A program made the position numbers and the translations under genes. A model generated the notes under the pieces. It was not told the origin of the DNA, did not search any database, and saw only the letters and a list, made by a program, of their open reading frames with translations. Positions 16,161 to 25,042 of a DNA stretch of 51,814 nucleotides are shown piece after piece. Source of the DNA: Acidobacteriota bacterium (lineage in GTDB: Bacteria; Acidobacteriota; Vicinamibacteria; Vicinamibacterales; JAHECP01); NCBI GenBank assembly GCA_024641665.1, contig JAHECP010000021.1, positions 1-51,814 on the forward strand. The letters are read 5' to 3'. Each line of letters opens with the position of its first letter. Position 1 is the first letter of the stretch.

Positions 16161-17600
16161 ATGAGGCGTCAGGGATTTCGCCCGTGGAGCCGGCTCGCCG
16201 CGCTCGTGCCCGTGTTCGCCGCCCTGCTCTTCGCGCCGCGCCCGGCCGCCGCGCAGACCGCGCCGCCGCCAGCCGACGCGGCGGCGCTCGCCGCGCAGGT
16301 CAAGGCCGAGTTCCTCCACGCGTGGCGGGGCTACAAGCAGTACGCGTGGGGCCACGACGAGCTGCGGCCGCTCAGCCGTGAGCCGCGCGACTGGTACAAG
16401 GACACGCCGCTCTACATGACGCCGGTCGACGCGCTCGACACGATGCTCCTCATGGGCCTCGACGACGAGGCGAACGAGACGCGGGCCTACCTGGACGCGC
16501 ACCTGTCGTTCGACCACGACATCTGGGTCAAGAACTTCGAGATCACCATCCGCATCCTCGGCGGCCTGCTGTCGGCCTACCAGATGACCGGCGACCGTCA
16601 GCTGCTCGCCAAGGCCGAGGATCTCGGCCACCGGCTGCTCCCGGTCTTCGATTCACCGACGGGCATGCCTTACATGTATGTGAACTTGAAGACGGGAGCG
16701 ACCGGCGGGCCGGACATGGGCGCCCCGGCGGGCCAGGCGCGGCGCAGGGCGCCGCGCGGCGCGTCGAACCCCGCCGAGGTCGGCACGCTGATCCTGGAAT
16801 GGGGCACGCTCGCCCGGCTCACCGGCGACCAGGAGTTCTACGACAGGCCGAAGCGGGCGCTCGTCGCGCTCTTCGACCGGCGTGCGAAGACGGGCCTCGT
16901 CGGCGACGAGATCGACGTGGACACCGGCAAGTGGCTCGGCCGGACGAGCCACATCGGCGGCGGCATCGACTCCTTCTACGAGTACCTGGTCAAGTGCGAG
17001 CGGCTGTTCGACGACGCCGACTGCGGGCGGATGGCGAAGGCGACGCTGGCCGCGGCGAACAAGTACCTCGCCGACCAGCGGCCGAACGGCCTGTGGTACG
17101 GCGAGGCGAACATGAACACGGGCCGCCGCACCGCGACGGTCTACGGCGCGCTCCAGGCCTTCTTCCCGGCCGTCCTGGTGCTCTCGGGCGACGTCGGCCG
17201 CGCCGAGCGCCTGCAGACCTCGAACTTCCGCATGTGGATGCTCGACGGCATCGAGCCCGAGGAGCTGAACTACCGCACGATGAAGATCAGGTACCCCGGC
17301 TACCAGCTCCGCCCCGAGAACATCGAGTCGGCGTACTACCTGTTCCACGCCACGCACGACCCCCGCTACCTCGACATGGGCCGCGACATGTTCGAGTCGC
17401 TCGTGCGCTACTGCCGGACCGACGACGGCTACACGATCCTGACGAGCGTCGTCACCAAGGAGCAGGGCGACCGCATGCACAGCTTCTTCCTGGCGGAGAC
17501 GCTCAAGTACCTGTACCTGCTCTTCGACCCCCAGGCGCTCGACCTCGACTCGGTCGTGTTCAACACCGAGGCGCATCCGCTCAGGAAAGTACAGCAATAG
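16161..17600 (+). CDS. Class I alpha-1,2-mannosidase, glycoside hydrolase family 47
   Basis: A 479-residue exported enzyme with a signal peptide ending in ...RPAAAQT. The (alpha/alpha)7-barrel family is recognised from 'YAWGHDELRPLS', 'TPVDALDTMLLMGL', 'FEITIRILGGLLSAY', 'GGGIDSFYEYLVK', 'LRPENIESAYYL' and the C-terminal 'VFNTEAHPL', whose Thr coordinates the catalytic calcium. GH47 enzymes cleave alpha-1,2-linked mannose with inversion. They are best known from eukaryotic N-glycan trimming and occur less commonly in bacteria. A ribosome site GGAGGT precedes the ATG. The window also has GH92 and GH38 genes, consistent with use of mannose-rich glycans. An octanucleotide tract starts 5 bp after the stop. 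Confidence 0.93.
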   Translation: MRRQGFRPWSRLAALVPVFAALLFAPRPAAAQTAPPPADAAALAAQVKAEFLHAWRGYKQYAWGHDELRPLSREPRDWYKDTPLYMTPVDALDTMLLMGLDDEANETRAYLDAHLSFDHDIWVKNFEITIRILGGLLSAYQMTGDRQLLAKAEDLGHRLLPVFDSPTGMPYMYVNLKTGATGGPDMGAPAGQARRRAPRGASNPAEVGTLILEWGTLARLTGDQEFYDRPKRALVALFDRRAKTGLVGDEIDVDTGKWLGRTSHIGGGIDSFYEYLVKCERLFDDADCGRMAKATLAAANKYLADQRPNGLWYGEANMNTGRRTATVYGALQAFFPAVLVLSGDVGRAERLQTSNFRMWMLDGIEPEELNYRTMKIRYPGYQLRPENIESAYYLFHATHDPRYLDMGRDMFESLVRYCRTDDGYTILTSVVTKEQGDRMHSFFLAETLKYLYLLFDPQALDLDSVVFNTEAHPLRKVQQ

Positions 17601-17604
17601 TCGG

Positions 17605-17660
17605 TTCGGGGGTTCGGGGGTTCTCGGGTTCTCGGGTTCACAGGTTCCCAGGTTCCCAGA
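17605..17660 (+). repeat. Tandem octanucleotide tract, 7 units of TTC-based 8-mers
   Basis: Seven contiguous 8-bp units: TTCGGGGG twice, TTCTCGGG twice, TTCACAGG, TTCCCAGG and TTCCCAGA. It starts 5 bp after the GH47 stop. The remaining about 195 bp up to the convergent lipoprotein gene at 17857 show no other structure that I can name. Confidence 0.85.
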
Positions 17661-17856
17661 GCGATCCTCGGCCGCAGCCCGTTCTCTCACGGTGCTGGCG
17701 TCCGAACCGTGTTCCGGCGGGTCCCGGACGCTCCGCCACGGCCGCGGAGAGGCTTCCGACAGGGGACGAAGCGGGACCGAGAAAGCGCGCCTGCCGGAAG
17801 CGCGGCCTCTGCCCAAAGAGGCTCTGGCACCGCATCTTCTGGCCGACCGGCCACTG

Positions 17857-18423
17857 CTACGGCGCAACCTGCACGTCGACCGTCTTGGTGAACTGCGTGC
17901 CGTCGCTGTCCTCGAACGCGAAGGTGACGGCCACGAGCGCCTCGCGGAGCGCGTCCGGCAGCGTGTACCAGACCGTCAGGTTGGTCGTCTGGGACGTGTT
18001 GACCACGCTGAACGCGCTGCCGGTCGAGCTCGTGATCACGAAGTCGTAGTGCTCGGTCTCACCTCCCGTCGGCGCGCTCACGATGCCCCCGGACGCCTGG
18101 TGCACGACGACGGTGACGGCCGTCAGCTTCACGGGAAAGGCGAGGTCCACGTCCTTGTCGTCGGCCCGGCCGTTGAGGGTGATCGTGATGCCGAACGAGG
18201 TGACGAACTGGTAGTCGAGGATGTCGTCCGGCTGGTTGTTCCCGCGAACGACCCGGTAGGTCTTGCCCGTCGACGTCTCGGCCGTCGCGGGACTGGGCGT
18301 CACGCTGGCGTCGACGTAGTCGTCGACCGAGACCGAGCTCGACGAGCTCGTCGGGTTCTGGCATCCGGCCAGCACGAGGCCGGCCGTGAACAGGCCTATT
18401 CCAGCTGCCGCAAGTGACCGCAT
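17857..18423 (-). CDS. Hypothetical lipoprotein
   Basis: A 188-residue protein with a clear lipoprotein signal (hydrophobic 'AAAGIGLFTAGLVLAGC', lipobox LAGC), a Ser-rich linker and an otherwise beta-rich domain with many Thr and Val residues. No enzyme motif is visible and I do not recognise the family. It lies about 75 bp downstream of the Omp85 gene in the same direction, so the two may share a transcript and the lipoprotein could be a periplasmic or outer-membrane partner. That link is only positional. Confidence 0.72.
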   Translation of the reverse strand: MRSLAAAGIGLFTAGLVLAGCQNPTSSSSSVSVDDYVDASVTPSPATAETSTGKTYRVVRGNNQPDDILDYQFVTSFGITITLNGRADDKDVDLAFPVKLTAVTVVVHQASGGIVSAPTGGETEHYDFVITSSTGSAFSVVNTSQTTNLTVWYTLPDALREALVAVTFAFEDSDGTQFTKTVDVQVAP

Positions 18424-18499
18424 CTCTTTGGCTCCCTCTCTCCGATGTTGGTGAGCCGGCGGCGTCGAGCCGGAGAGCCGACGCGGCCGGCGTTCGTCG

Positions 18500-21061
18500 T
18501 CAGAACGTCGTGCCGACCGCGAACTTCAACGCGTGCGCCGGCTGCCAGCTGTCGCGGTACGTGTTCACGGCGTAGATCAGGCGGAACGGCACGCTCAGCA
18601 CCGGGACGATCACCCGCAGCTCGGCCCCGCTCGACGTGCGCAGCTTCCGCAGGTCGAGCGGCTGCCCCTCGGCGAACGCTTGGCCGGCGTCGTGGAAAAC
18701 GAGCGCCCGGATCCTGGATGACAAGTCGAAGTAGTACTCGGCGTTGAACAGGACGAACTTGTCGCCGCCGATGAGGCGGTTGTTGATGTCGGTCGGCCCC
18801 ACCGAGCGGAGATCGACGCCGCGGATCTGGTACTCCCCGCCCAGGTAGAAGCGGAGGTAGTACGGCAGGGCCTCGGAGCCGACCAGTGGCTGGATCCAGC
18901 CGGTCTGGGCGCGGAAGCCGAACGCCGTCCGCTTCGTGTGCGGGATGTACAGGATGGCCTCGAACTGGGGCCTGATGAAATCCGTCGTGCCGCCCAGAAA
19001 GGTCCCCGCGAAGTCCACGGTGCCGGTCAGCCTCGTCCCGCGCCGGGGCATGTACGGGTTGTCGACCGTGTTGTAGATCAACGACGGGCTCAGGCTGCTC
19101 TGCGTGTGGCGCCCTTCGTCCAGGGTGGCGCTGAAGGTCGGCACCCCGCCGGTCGATGTCGTGGACGTCCCGGTGCCGAGCAGATCGTCCCGGACGCTGA
19201 CGTTGATGACCTCGTACGTGTAGGTCAGCATCGCGCGCGTGAATCGCGTGAGCGCGAGGCCGCCCGTGATCGACGCCCCTTCCCTGACCTCGCTGTACCC
19301 GACCGTGCCGTCGCTGACGAGGTAGTCCACCTTGGTCGAGTAGAGGCTCCCGCCGCCGGTGATGGGACGATTGAACAGGTACGGCTCGGTGAAGGACACC
19401 TGGTAGGCGTTCGCCCGCGAGCCCTTTTGCAGGGAGAGCGTGAAGCTCTCGCCGCGCCCCATCAGGTTGGCGGTCGTGTACGACGCGCTGCCAAAGAAGC
19501 CGTCGTACTGCGAAACTCCGGCGCCGAACATGACCTGGTTGCGGTTCTGCTCCTCCAGCTTGAGCTGGACGTCGACCTGGTGCTCCCGGTCGGCGGCCTT
19601 CTCCACCTGGACTGCGTCGTTCTCCAGCGCCTTGAAGTAGCCGAGCTGGTTCAGGCGCCGGATGCTCGTCTTGAGGGCCTCGGTGCTGAACACGCCGCCC
19701 TCCACGAGGCTGAGCTCGCGCCGGATCACCTGGTCGCGCGTGTTGGTGTTGCCGGCGAACGTGATCCGGTGGACGAAGTACTGTTCGCCCTCGGTCACCC
19801 GCATCGTCACGTCGACGACCGGCAGGTCCGACCGGCTCCCGCCGTCCGCGGCCGGGCCGGCGCCGGGCGGAGGTCCGCCCTCGGGCCGCGGCTGAAGGTC
19901 CGGGTACGCCGTGAACTCGAAGTAGCCGCCAGACCCGTAGATCTCGCGCGCGGAATCGAGGCCCTTGGTGATCGCCGCCTCGTCGTAGACCTCTCCGGGC
20001 TTGATCTTGAACAGGCTCCGCAGCACCTCGGCCTTCACGACCTTGTTGCCGTCGAACGTGAAGCTCCCGACGACGTACTGCCGGCCCTCGGAGACCGGGA
20101 CCCTGAGCTGCACCCACCGCGTGCCGCCGTCGGACGAGTCGTCGAGCGGACGCGCCTCGGGCTCGCCGATGCGGACGTCGATGTAGCCGCGCTCGCGGTA
20201 GTACTCCGTCAGCGCTTCGGCGTCCTCCGCGAAGCGATCTTCCTTGTAGACGCCCCCGCGCGTGAGGACCGGCAGCCCCTCGGGCTTGTTCACCTTGAGC
20301 GCGCTGCGCAGCGCGCGGTCGGACACGGCCGCGTTGCCGATGAAGCGGACGTCCCGGATCTTCACGCGCGGCCCGCGGGCCACGTGAAAGGTCACCCGCA
20401 CCACCCTGGGCCCGCCGGAGATGGCAGCGATCTCGGGCTTCACGGTCGCGAAGGGATAGCCGGCCTGCGCGTACAGATCCCGAATCGTCCGGCTCGCCCG
20501 GCGGAGCGCGCCCGGGTCGACGAACGAGTCGAGCCGCAGCTGGATGCCCGCGTCGGCGAACGCCTCGTCGATCTTCGAGCGATCGAGGTGCGTCAGCCCC
20601 TCGTAGTCGACGATCTTGATCCGCTGTCGTTCCTCGAGGTTGAAGATCACGAGCTTTCCTACGACACCGTTGGGCAGCGGATAGTCCTGAACCTCGATCG
20701 AGAGATCGTCGAGGAACTTCGTCGACCAGAGCCGGTGGAAGTCCTCTAGCAGCGTCTGTGTCGCGACCTCGTTGTACGGCACCCAGACGCCCTTGGACGG
20801 CTGACTGGGCCTCAGGTGGATGTAGTAGAGGTAGGTCTGCGGGTCGATGACGGACGCGCCACCCTGTTTGGCAAAGCACGTCACCAGCGCGTAGACGACG
20901 GGAGCGGAGCCCGCGGGCGGCAGCGTGGCCGGCGACGGCACGTCGAGGCCGCACACGGTCAGCGCGGCCGGCGAGGACGCCTGCGGGGGCGGCTCGGGGC
21001 GCTGGAACGCGGGCGTCTCGACGCCCGTCGCGAGGAGGAAGACCAGCGGCAGAGGAATCAA
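18500..21061 (-). CDS. Outer-membrane Omp85/BamA-family protein (POTRA domains plus 16-strand barrel)
   Basis: An 853-residue exported protein. Several POTRA-like repeats occupy roughly residues 110-480 ('IKIRDVRFIGNAAVSDRALRSALK', 'FTFDGNKVVKAEVLRSLFKIKPGEVYD', 'HRITFAGNTNTRDQVIRRELSLVEGG'). They are followed by the barrel with 'GGEYQIRGVDLRSVGP' (the VRGF-like motif of the family) and a C-terminal Phe (FAVGTTF) of the type recognised by the BAM machinery. It should insert or export proteins or lipids across the outer membrane. The N-terminus has an unusual extra region of about 100 residues before the first POTRA. It may be the organism's BamA or a paralogue (TamA-like). Confidence 0.9.
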   Translation of the reverse strand: MIPLPLVFLLATGVETPAFQRPEPPPQASSPAALTVCGLDVPSPATLPPAGSAPVVYALVTCFAKQGGASVIDPQTYLYYIHLRPSQPSKGVWVPYNEVATQTLLEDFHRLWSTKFLDDLSIEVQDYPLPNGVVGKLVIFNLEERQRIKIVDYEGLTHLDRSKIDEAFADAGIQLRLDSFVDPGALRRASRTIRDLYAQAGYPFATVKPEIAAISGGPRVVRVTFHVARGPRVKIRDVRFIGNAAVSDRALRSALKVNKPEGLPVLTRGGVYKEDRFAEDAEALTEYYRERGYIDVRIGEPEARPLDDSSDGGTRWVQLRVPVSEGRQYVVGSFTFDGNKVVKAEVLRSLFKIKPGEVYDEAAITKGLDSAREIYGSGGYFEFTAYPDLQPRPEGGPPPGAGPAADGGSRSDLPVVDVTMRVTEGEQYFVHRITFAGNTNTRDQVIRRELSLVEGGVFSTEALKTSIRRLNQLGYFKALENDAVQVEKAADREHQVDVQLKLEEQNRNQVMFGAGVSQYDGFFGSASYTTANLMGRGESFTLSLQKGSRANAYQVSFTEPYLFNRPITGGGSLYSTKVDYLVSDGTVGYSEVREGASITGGLALTRFTRAMLTYTYEVINVSVRDDLLGTGTSTTSTGGVPTFSATLDEGRHTQSSLSPSLIYNTVDNPYMPRRGTRLTGTVDFAGTFLGGTTDFIRPQFEAILYIPHTKRTAFGFRAQTGWIQPLVGSEALPYYLRFYLGGEYQIRGVDLRSVGPTDINNRLIGGDKFVLFNAEYYFDLSSRIRALVFHDAGQAFAEGQPLDLRKLRTSSGAELRVIVPVLSVPFRLIYAVNTYRDSWQPAHALKFAVGTTF

Positions 21062-21403
21062 CGTTCGCTCCGTCAGTGCGGCAAGACCGGCGCGCGGTCC
21101 GCTTTCTTCCGCGACGCCCGCCGGCCGGCGCGTCGATCACGCGGGGCGGCACCCCCGAAGGACTGCGGCAGCCTCGTCAGGCATCGCGAAGACGGGCCAC
21201 GCCGTGGTGGGAAACGGCGGCGCCGGCAGTCCTTCGAGGGCGTGAGCTGCATGGCATCACCTCCGTCGATGAGCTCGGGCGCACGATGTGGCCCTGGGGT
21301 CCTGCTCCGTTCGGGGGTCGGCCGCCTGCTCGCACGGCTCAGTGGTGTGTCCAGACCGACGGTCGCGGGCTTTTCTTCCCGGGCCGCGGCCGGTCGGTCG
21401 CAG

Positions 21404-21431
21404 GGAATAAACACGGCGCCGCAGCGGTCTG
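21404..21431 (+). promoter_or_regulatory. Candidate ECF-type promoter before the sigma-factor operon
   Basis: GGAATA at 21404-21409 and GGTCTG at 21426-21431 are separated by 16 bp, resembling the GGAAC / GTC pattern of autoregulated ECF promoters. The first ATG of the sigma gene is 41 bp further on. The divergent stretch 21062-21471 shows nothing else that I can support. Confidence 0.35.
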
Positions 21432-21471
21432 GAGGCGGTGGAGCGCCTGATGGTGGGATTTGTCTGACAGG

Positions 21472-22077
21472 ATGAAGGACGATCCGGACCAGGCGCTGGT
21501 GGATCTGGCGGCCGGCGGGGGCATCGAGGCGTTCGAACGCCTCGTGCGGCGCCACCAGTCCACGATCTTCAACCTCATCCGCTCGCTCGTCGGGCCACGG
21601 AACGACATCGAGGACCTGGCCCAGGAAGTGTTCGTCCGCGCGTACCGCTACCTGGCTACGTTCCGAGGTGAAACCTCGTTCCGGAGCTGGCTGTGCCGGA
21701 TCGCGGTGAACGTGACCCGCTCGTACCACGCCCGCCGCCTTCAGCAGCGGCCCGTGTGGATCGACGGCGGCGAGGGAACGAAGGCGTCCGCGGTGGACAC
21801 AGCGGCCGACGCGACCAGCTTCGAGGAGAAGCTGATCTTCCGCGACGCCGTCCTGCGCGCGCTCGCGGCGCTGCCCGAGACGCTGCGCGAGGTGGTCGTG
21901 CTCCGGGACGTACAAGGCTTCGCGTATGATGAGATTGCCGCCGCGCTGGGCATCCCGCTCGGCACGGTCGAGTCACGCATCTTTCGCGCCCGCCAGCAGC
22001 TCCGGCCCTTGCTCGTGGACCTCCTGGCCAGGCGCCCGGCCGACGCGAGCAGGACGGAACGCACGAGCGGACCGTGA
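21472..22077 (+). CDS. ECF RNA polymerase sigma factor
   Basis: A 201-residue sigma-70 family ECF factor. The sigma-2 region (about 20-85) contains 'DIEDLAQEVFVRAYRYLATFRGETSFRSWLCRIAVNVTRSY', and the sigma-4 region (about 120-180) contains 'LPETLREVVVLRDVQGFAYDEIAAALGIPLGTVESRIFRARQQL'-type helix-turn-helix. It is followed at once by an anti-sigma factor and a Spy-like periplasmic protein, the arrangement of envelope- or metal-stress ECF modules. The ATG at 21472 or a TTG at 21460 could be the start. A GGAATA/GGTCTG pair upstream suggests autoregulation. Confidence 0.92.
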   Translation: MKDDPDQALVDLAAGGGIEAFERLVRRHQSTIFNLIRSLVGPRNDIEDLAQEVFVRAYRYLATFRGETSFRSWLCRIAVNVTRSYHARRLQQRPVWIDGGEGTKASAVDTAADATSFEEKLIFRDAVLRALAALPETLREVVVLRDVQGFAYDEIAAALGIPLGTVESRIFRARQQLRPLLVDLLARRPADASRTERTSGP

Positions 22078-22080
22078 CCG

Positions 22081-22593
22081 GTGACAGCCATGGCGATCAC
22101 CTGTGAGGACGCGCGCCGGTTGATGCTGCGCGACGACGGCGCCCTGTCGCCCGACGGGACCCCGACGGAGCTGCTCCTCCACGTGCGCGCCTGCGACCGG
22201 TGCCGCGAGGAGCTGGAGGAGCAGCTGACGGTCCGCGGCCTCCTGGCCGACCTGGACGGCGAGCCCGTCCCGCCGGGCTTCGCGGCGCGGGTCTGCGCGC
22301 GCGTCGAGACGGACGCGTCCCCGGTCGAAAGCGTGAACTGGAAGGCCTGGACTCTTAGACTGACGCCCGTGGCCGCCGGTCTGCTGCTGGCTGGAGCGTT
22401 GATGGCGCTTCACGCGTCGCGGACCGCCGTGTCGCTCGACGTGGTGCTCGACCGATGGACGATCGGCGACACCTCGTCCTCGACGGCCACGCTCCTGCTG
22501 AACGGCGCGCCGGCCGACCGGCTGCTGCAGGAGCTGCTCGTCGGGAGCTCCAGCGTGTCACCGCCTGGCAATGGGCAGGGACCGCGTCAATGA
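22081..22593 (+). CDS. Anti-sigma factor with zinc-binding ZAS domain
   Basis: A 170-residue single-pass membrane protein (167 residues if it starts at the ATG at 22090). The N-terminal cytoplasmic part has the ZAS zinc motif, His then CxxC, in 'LLLHVRACDRCREELEE'. One helix (about residues 98-113, 'LTPVAAGLLLAGALMAL') leads to a short periplasmic C-terminal region. By family knowledge it holds the ECF factor inactive until an envelope signal. It begins 3 bp after the sigma gene stop and its TGA overlaps the next start (ATGA), so the three genes are translationally linked. Confidence 0.85.
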   Translation: MTAMAITCEDARRLMLRDDGALSPDGTPTELLLHVRACDRCREELEEQLTVRGLLADLDGEPVPPGFAARVCARVETDASPVESVNWKAWTLRLTPVAAGLLLAGALMALHASRTAVSLDVVLDRWTIGDTSSSTATLLLNGAPADRLLQELLVGSSSVSPPGNGQGPRQ

Positions 22594-22982
22594 TGAAGAG
22601 AACCTGGGTGTGGCTGGGCCTGTTCGTGGGAGTGACCTTCCTGGCCGGAGCCGGCACGGGCGTCGTCCTCAGCCTGGCGGTCGGGCCGGCGTTCGGGCCG
22701 AGAGGCCCCATGGCGCGCGCCATGCCGGGCCCTCCGCCGTCGCTCGACACCCTGGTCGGGCTCATGACGCGGGACCTGGATCTCTCCATCGACCAGCAGG
22801 GGGCCCTCAAGGAGCTCCTCGAGCAGCACCGCGAGCGCCTCGCGCGCGTGCAGCAGGAGTTCCAGCAGGAGGCGGAGAGCCTCAACACGGCGATCCGCGA
22901 GCTGCTCACGCCGGCCCAGCGGGAGAAGTTCGATCGGCTGCGCAGGCCCGGGCCGCTCTTCGGCGGTCCGCCAAAGGAATGA
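22590..22982 (+). CDS. Spy/CpxP-like periplasmic protein (heavy-metal resistance/chaperone type)
   Basis: A 130-residue protein with an N-terminal signal anchor ('WVWLGLFVGVTFLAGAGTG') and a helical, Gln/Glu-rich domain with 'LSIDQQGALKELLEQHRERLARVQQEF' and 'LLTPAQREKFDRL', the LTxxQ-like features of Spy/CpxP proteins. Such proteins bind unfolded proteins or metals in the periplasm. The start overlaps the anti-sigma stop (ATGA). Its operon with an ECF pair and position beside a CpxAR-like system support an envelope-stress role. Confidence 0.8.
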   Translation: MMKRTWVWLGLFVGVTFLAGAGTGVVLSLAVGPAFGPRGPMARAMPGPPPSLDTLVGLMTRDLDLSIDQQGALKELLEQHRERLARVQQEFQQEAESLNTAIRELLTPAQREKFDRLRRPGPLFGGPPKE

Positions 22983-23579
22983 TCACTTCAGGCGGATGCC
23001 CACGCGCCCGATGAGGCGCCAGCGCCGCTCCCCGGCGTCGCCGGCGGTCAGCTCGACGCCGTAGCCGCCCTCCATGAAGACGTTCACGCGCGACGACATC
23101 GCCGCCTCGAGGCCGAGCGCGGCCAGGACCGAGCCGGCATCCCGGTCGGCACGGCGGGTCAGCTGCGCCCAGTACTCGGCGCCCGAGTAGAAGCTCACCA
23201 TCGACTGCGGCGAGAAGTAGAGCAGCAGACCGCCGAACGCGTGCAGCGCGGGCGCGCCCACGCCCGTCGCGGCGCTCTCCGACTCGTCGCCTCCATAGCT
23301 CCCGGTTCCGGCGATTCCGCCCCGGACGACGAACCGTCGCGTCAAGAAGCGGCCGACATCCACCTGCGCCGTGTAGTTGGTCGGGAACGTTTCCTCCGAG
23401 GAGAAGAAGCGGTCGAGGTAGCCCGACACCCCGACCATCAGCATCCCGGGCGACCCGACGCTGCGGGGCTCGGTCTCTTCCGTCCGCGCCTGTTCCGGCG
23501 CGCTCTCCGTCTGCGCGTGAACCGCCGAGGCGGCACCCACCAGGAAGGCCAGCACGAGGGCCGTGATCGATCGCGTCAT
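22983..23579 (-). CDS. Hypothetical outer-membrane beta-barrel protein
   Basis: A 198-residue protein with a signal peptide ending at VHAQ and alternating beta-strand patterns ending 'RWRLIGRVGIRLK'. It resembles small eight-strand outer-membrane barrels, with aromatic and glycine-rich strands ('FVVRGGIAGTGSYGG', 'FGGLLLYFSP'). No enzyme motif is seen. Its stop lies directly next to that of the Spy-like gene (convergent, no gap), so transcripts from both sides overlap. Role unknown. Confidence 0.7.
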   Translation of the reverse strand: MTRSITALVLAFLVGAASAVHAQTESAPEQARTEETEPRSVGSPGMLMVGVSGYLDRFFSSEETFPTNYTAQVDVGRFLTRRFVVRGGIAGTGSYGGDESESAATGVGAPALHAFGGLLLYFSPQSMVSFYSGAEYWAQLTRRADRDAGSVLAALGLEAAMSSRVNVFMEGGYGVELTAGDAGERRWRLIGRVGIRLK

Positions 23580-23678
23580 GATGACTCCGTCGCGTCGGAA
23601 GGCAGGGCCGGCACCGCGGCTGGATCAGACCGCCGGCGGCGGGCCGATATTCCCGGGTCTGGTGGGATGCGATGGTGG

Positions 23679-25037
23679 TCAGCGCGGCGTCGGACGCCCG
23701 GCGTCGACCGGCAGCTCGATCTCCACGATCAGCCCGCCGCCGGGACGGTTGCGCGCGCTCACGCGGCCGCCGTGCGCCTCGATCGCGCGGCGCGCGATGG
23801 CCAGGCCGAGGCCGAACCCCTGCCCGCTGCGCCCGCCGGCGCCGCGGAAGAAGGGCTCGAAGATCGCCTCGAGATCCTCCTCGTCCACGCCGGGGCCCTG
23901 GTCGGACACGGTCACGACGGCCGCGTCGCCCGCGCCGCTCGTCGCGAGCGTCACCTCGACGCTCGTGCCCTCGGCGGTGTGCTTCACGGCGTTGCGCACC
24001 ACGTTCTCGACCGCGCGGTGCAGCAGCTCGACCCGCGCGGCGGCGACGATTCCGTCCCCGCCCGTGAAGACGACGCGACGGCCTCCGGCCTGCGCCTCGA
24101 AGTCGGCGTCGGCGACAATCGACGCGATGAGGTCGGCGAGATCGGTGCGCTCCGTGCGCGAGCGCGCGTCGGAAGTGACGCCCGCCTCGAGACGCGACAG
24201 CGTGAGCAGCTGGCCTACCAGCTCGTCCAGGCGATCCGCCTCGTGCTCGATGCGCTCCAGCGACGCCTCGGTCCGGTGCGGGCTCTGCCGCGCCAGGCCG
24301 ATCGCGGCCTGCAGGCGCGCGAGCGGCGACCGCAGCTCGTGGGACACGTCGTGCAGGAGCGTTCGCTGCGCGCCGATCAGCGTCTGCAGCCGCTGCGCCA
24401 TCTTGTCGAAGTCGCGCCCGAGGTCCGCCAGCTCGTCGCGCCGGCGCCCGATGAGGGGCGCCACGCGCGTCTCGAGCCGCCCCTCCGACAGCGCGGCCAG
24501 GGCGCCGCGCAGGTGGCGGATGGGCCGCGACACGTACCACGCGAGCAGCGCACCGAACGCCAGGCTGGCGAAGATCCCGATGACCAGCGGGACCATCGGC
24601 GACGGCGGGCGTCCGCCGAAGAGACGGGCGGCGAACGAGGACGTCTGAAGCGGGATGAACAGGAGGTAGGTCCCGCCGTCGTGCGAGTGCACGCGGCGCA
24701 CGCCTTCCTGGTCCTCTCCGGCGTCCACCAGGTCCCGGGCGCGCTCGAGCGACTCGCGCGGCACTTGCCGGCCCAGCAGGTCGCGGCCGGCATCGTCGAC
24801 CGCGAGCAGGGGCACGTCGCCCTCGCGGGCCCAGTCCTCCATCAGGTCCCGCAGCGCGGACACGCCGCCGTTGCGCAGGGTGGCCGCGGCGGACGCCGTG
24901 ATGAAGGCCGAGCGCGGGCTCGCCTCGACCGCGCGCTCCTGCTCCTGGGCGGTCAGGCGGTACATCGACACTCCGAGCACCACCAGGAGCAGCGCGGCCC
25001 AGTAGAAGATGAGGAATTTCCAGAACAGGCGGCCCAT
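23679..25037 (-). CDS. Sensor histidine kinase, CpxA-like
   Basis: A 452-residue membrane kinase with two transmembrane helices (about 8-24 and 147-168) enclosing a periplasmic sensor of about 120 residues. It continues with a HAMP domain, a HisKA domain with phospho-acceptor H233 in 'LLHDVSHELRSPLARL' and an ATPase domain with N box 'ENVVRNAVKHT', G1 'VSDQGPGVD' and 'GFGLGLAIARRAIEAHGG'. The start ATG at 25037 gives a normal N-terminal helix; a longer frame upstream would overlap the regulator gene. The regulator gene stop is 5 bp upstream, so the pair is co-transcribed. It should sense envelope stress. Confidence 0.93.
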   Translation of the reverse strand: MGRLFWKFLIFYWAALLLVVLGVSMYRLTAQEQERAVEASPRSAFITASAAATLRNGGVSALRDLMEDWAREGDVPLLAVDDAGRDLLGRQVPRESLERARDLVDAGEDQEGVRRVHSHDGGTYLLFIPLQTSSFAARLFGGRPPSPMVPLVIGIFASLAFGALLAWYVSRPIRHLRGALAALSEGRLETRVAPLIGRRRDELADLGRDFDKMAQRLQTLIGAQRTLLHDVSHELRSPLARLQAAIGLARQSPHRTEASLERIEHEADRLDELVGQLLTLSRLEAGVTSDARSRTERTDLADLIASIVADADFEAQAGGRRVVFTGGDGIVAAARVELLHRAVENVVRNAVKHTAEGTSVEVTLATSGAGDAAVVTVSDQGPGVDEEDLEAIFEPFFRGAGGRSGQGFGLGLAIARRAIEAHGGRVSARNRPGGGLIVEIELPVDAGRPTPR

Positions 25038-25042
25038 TGCCT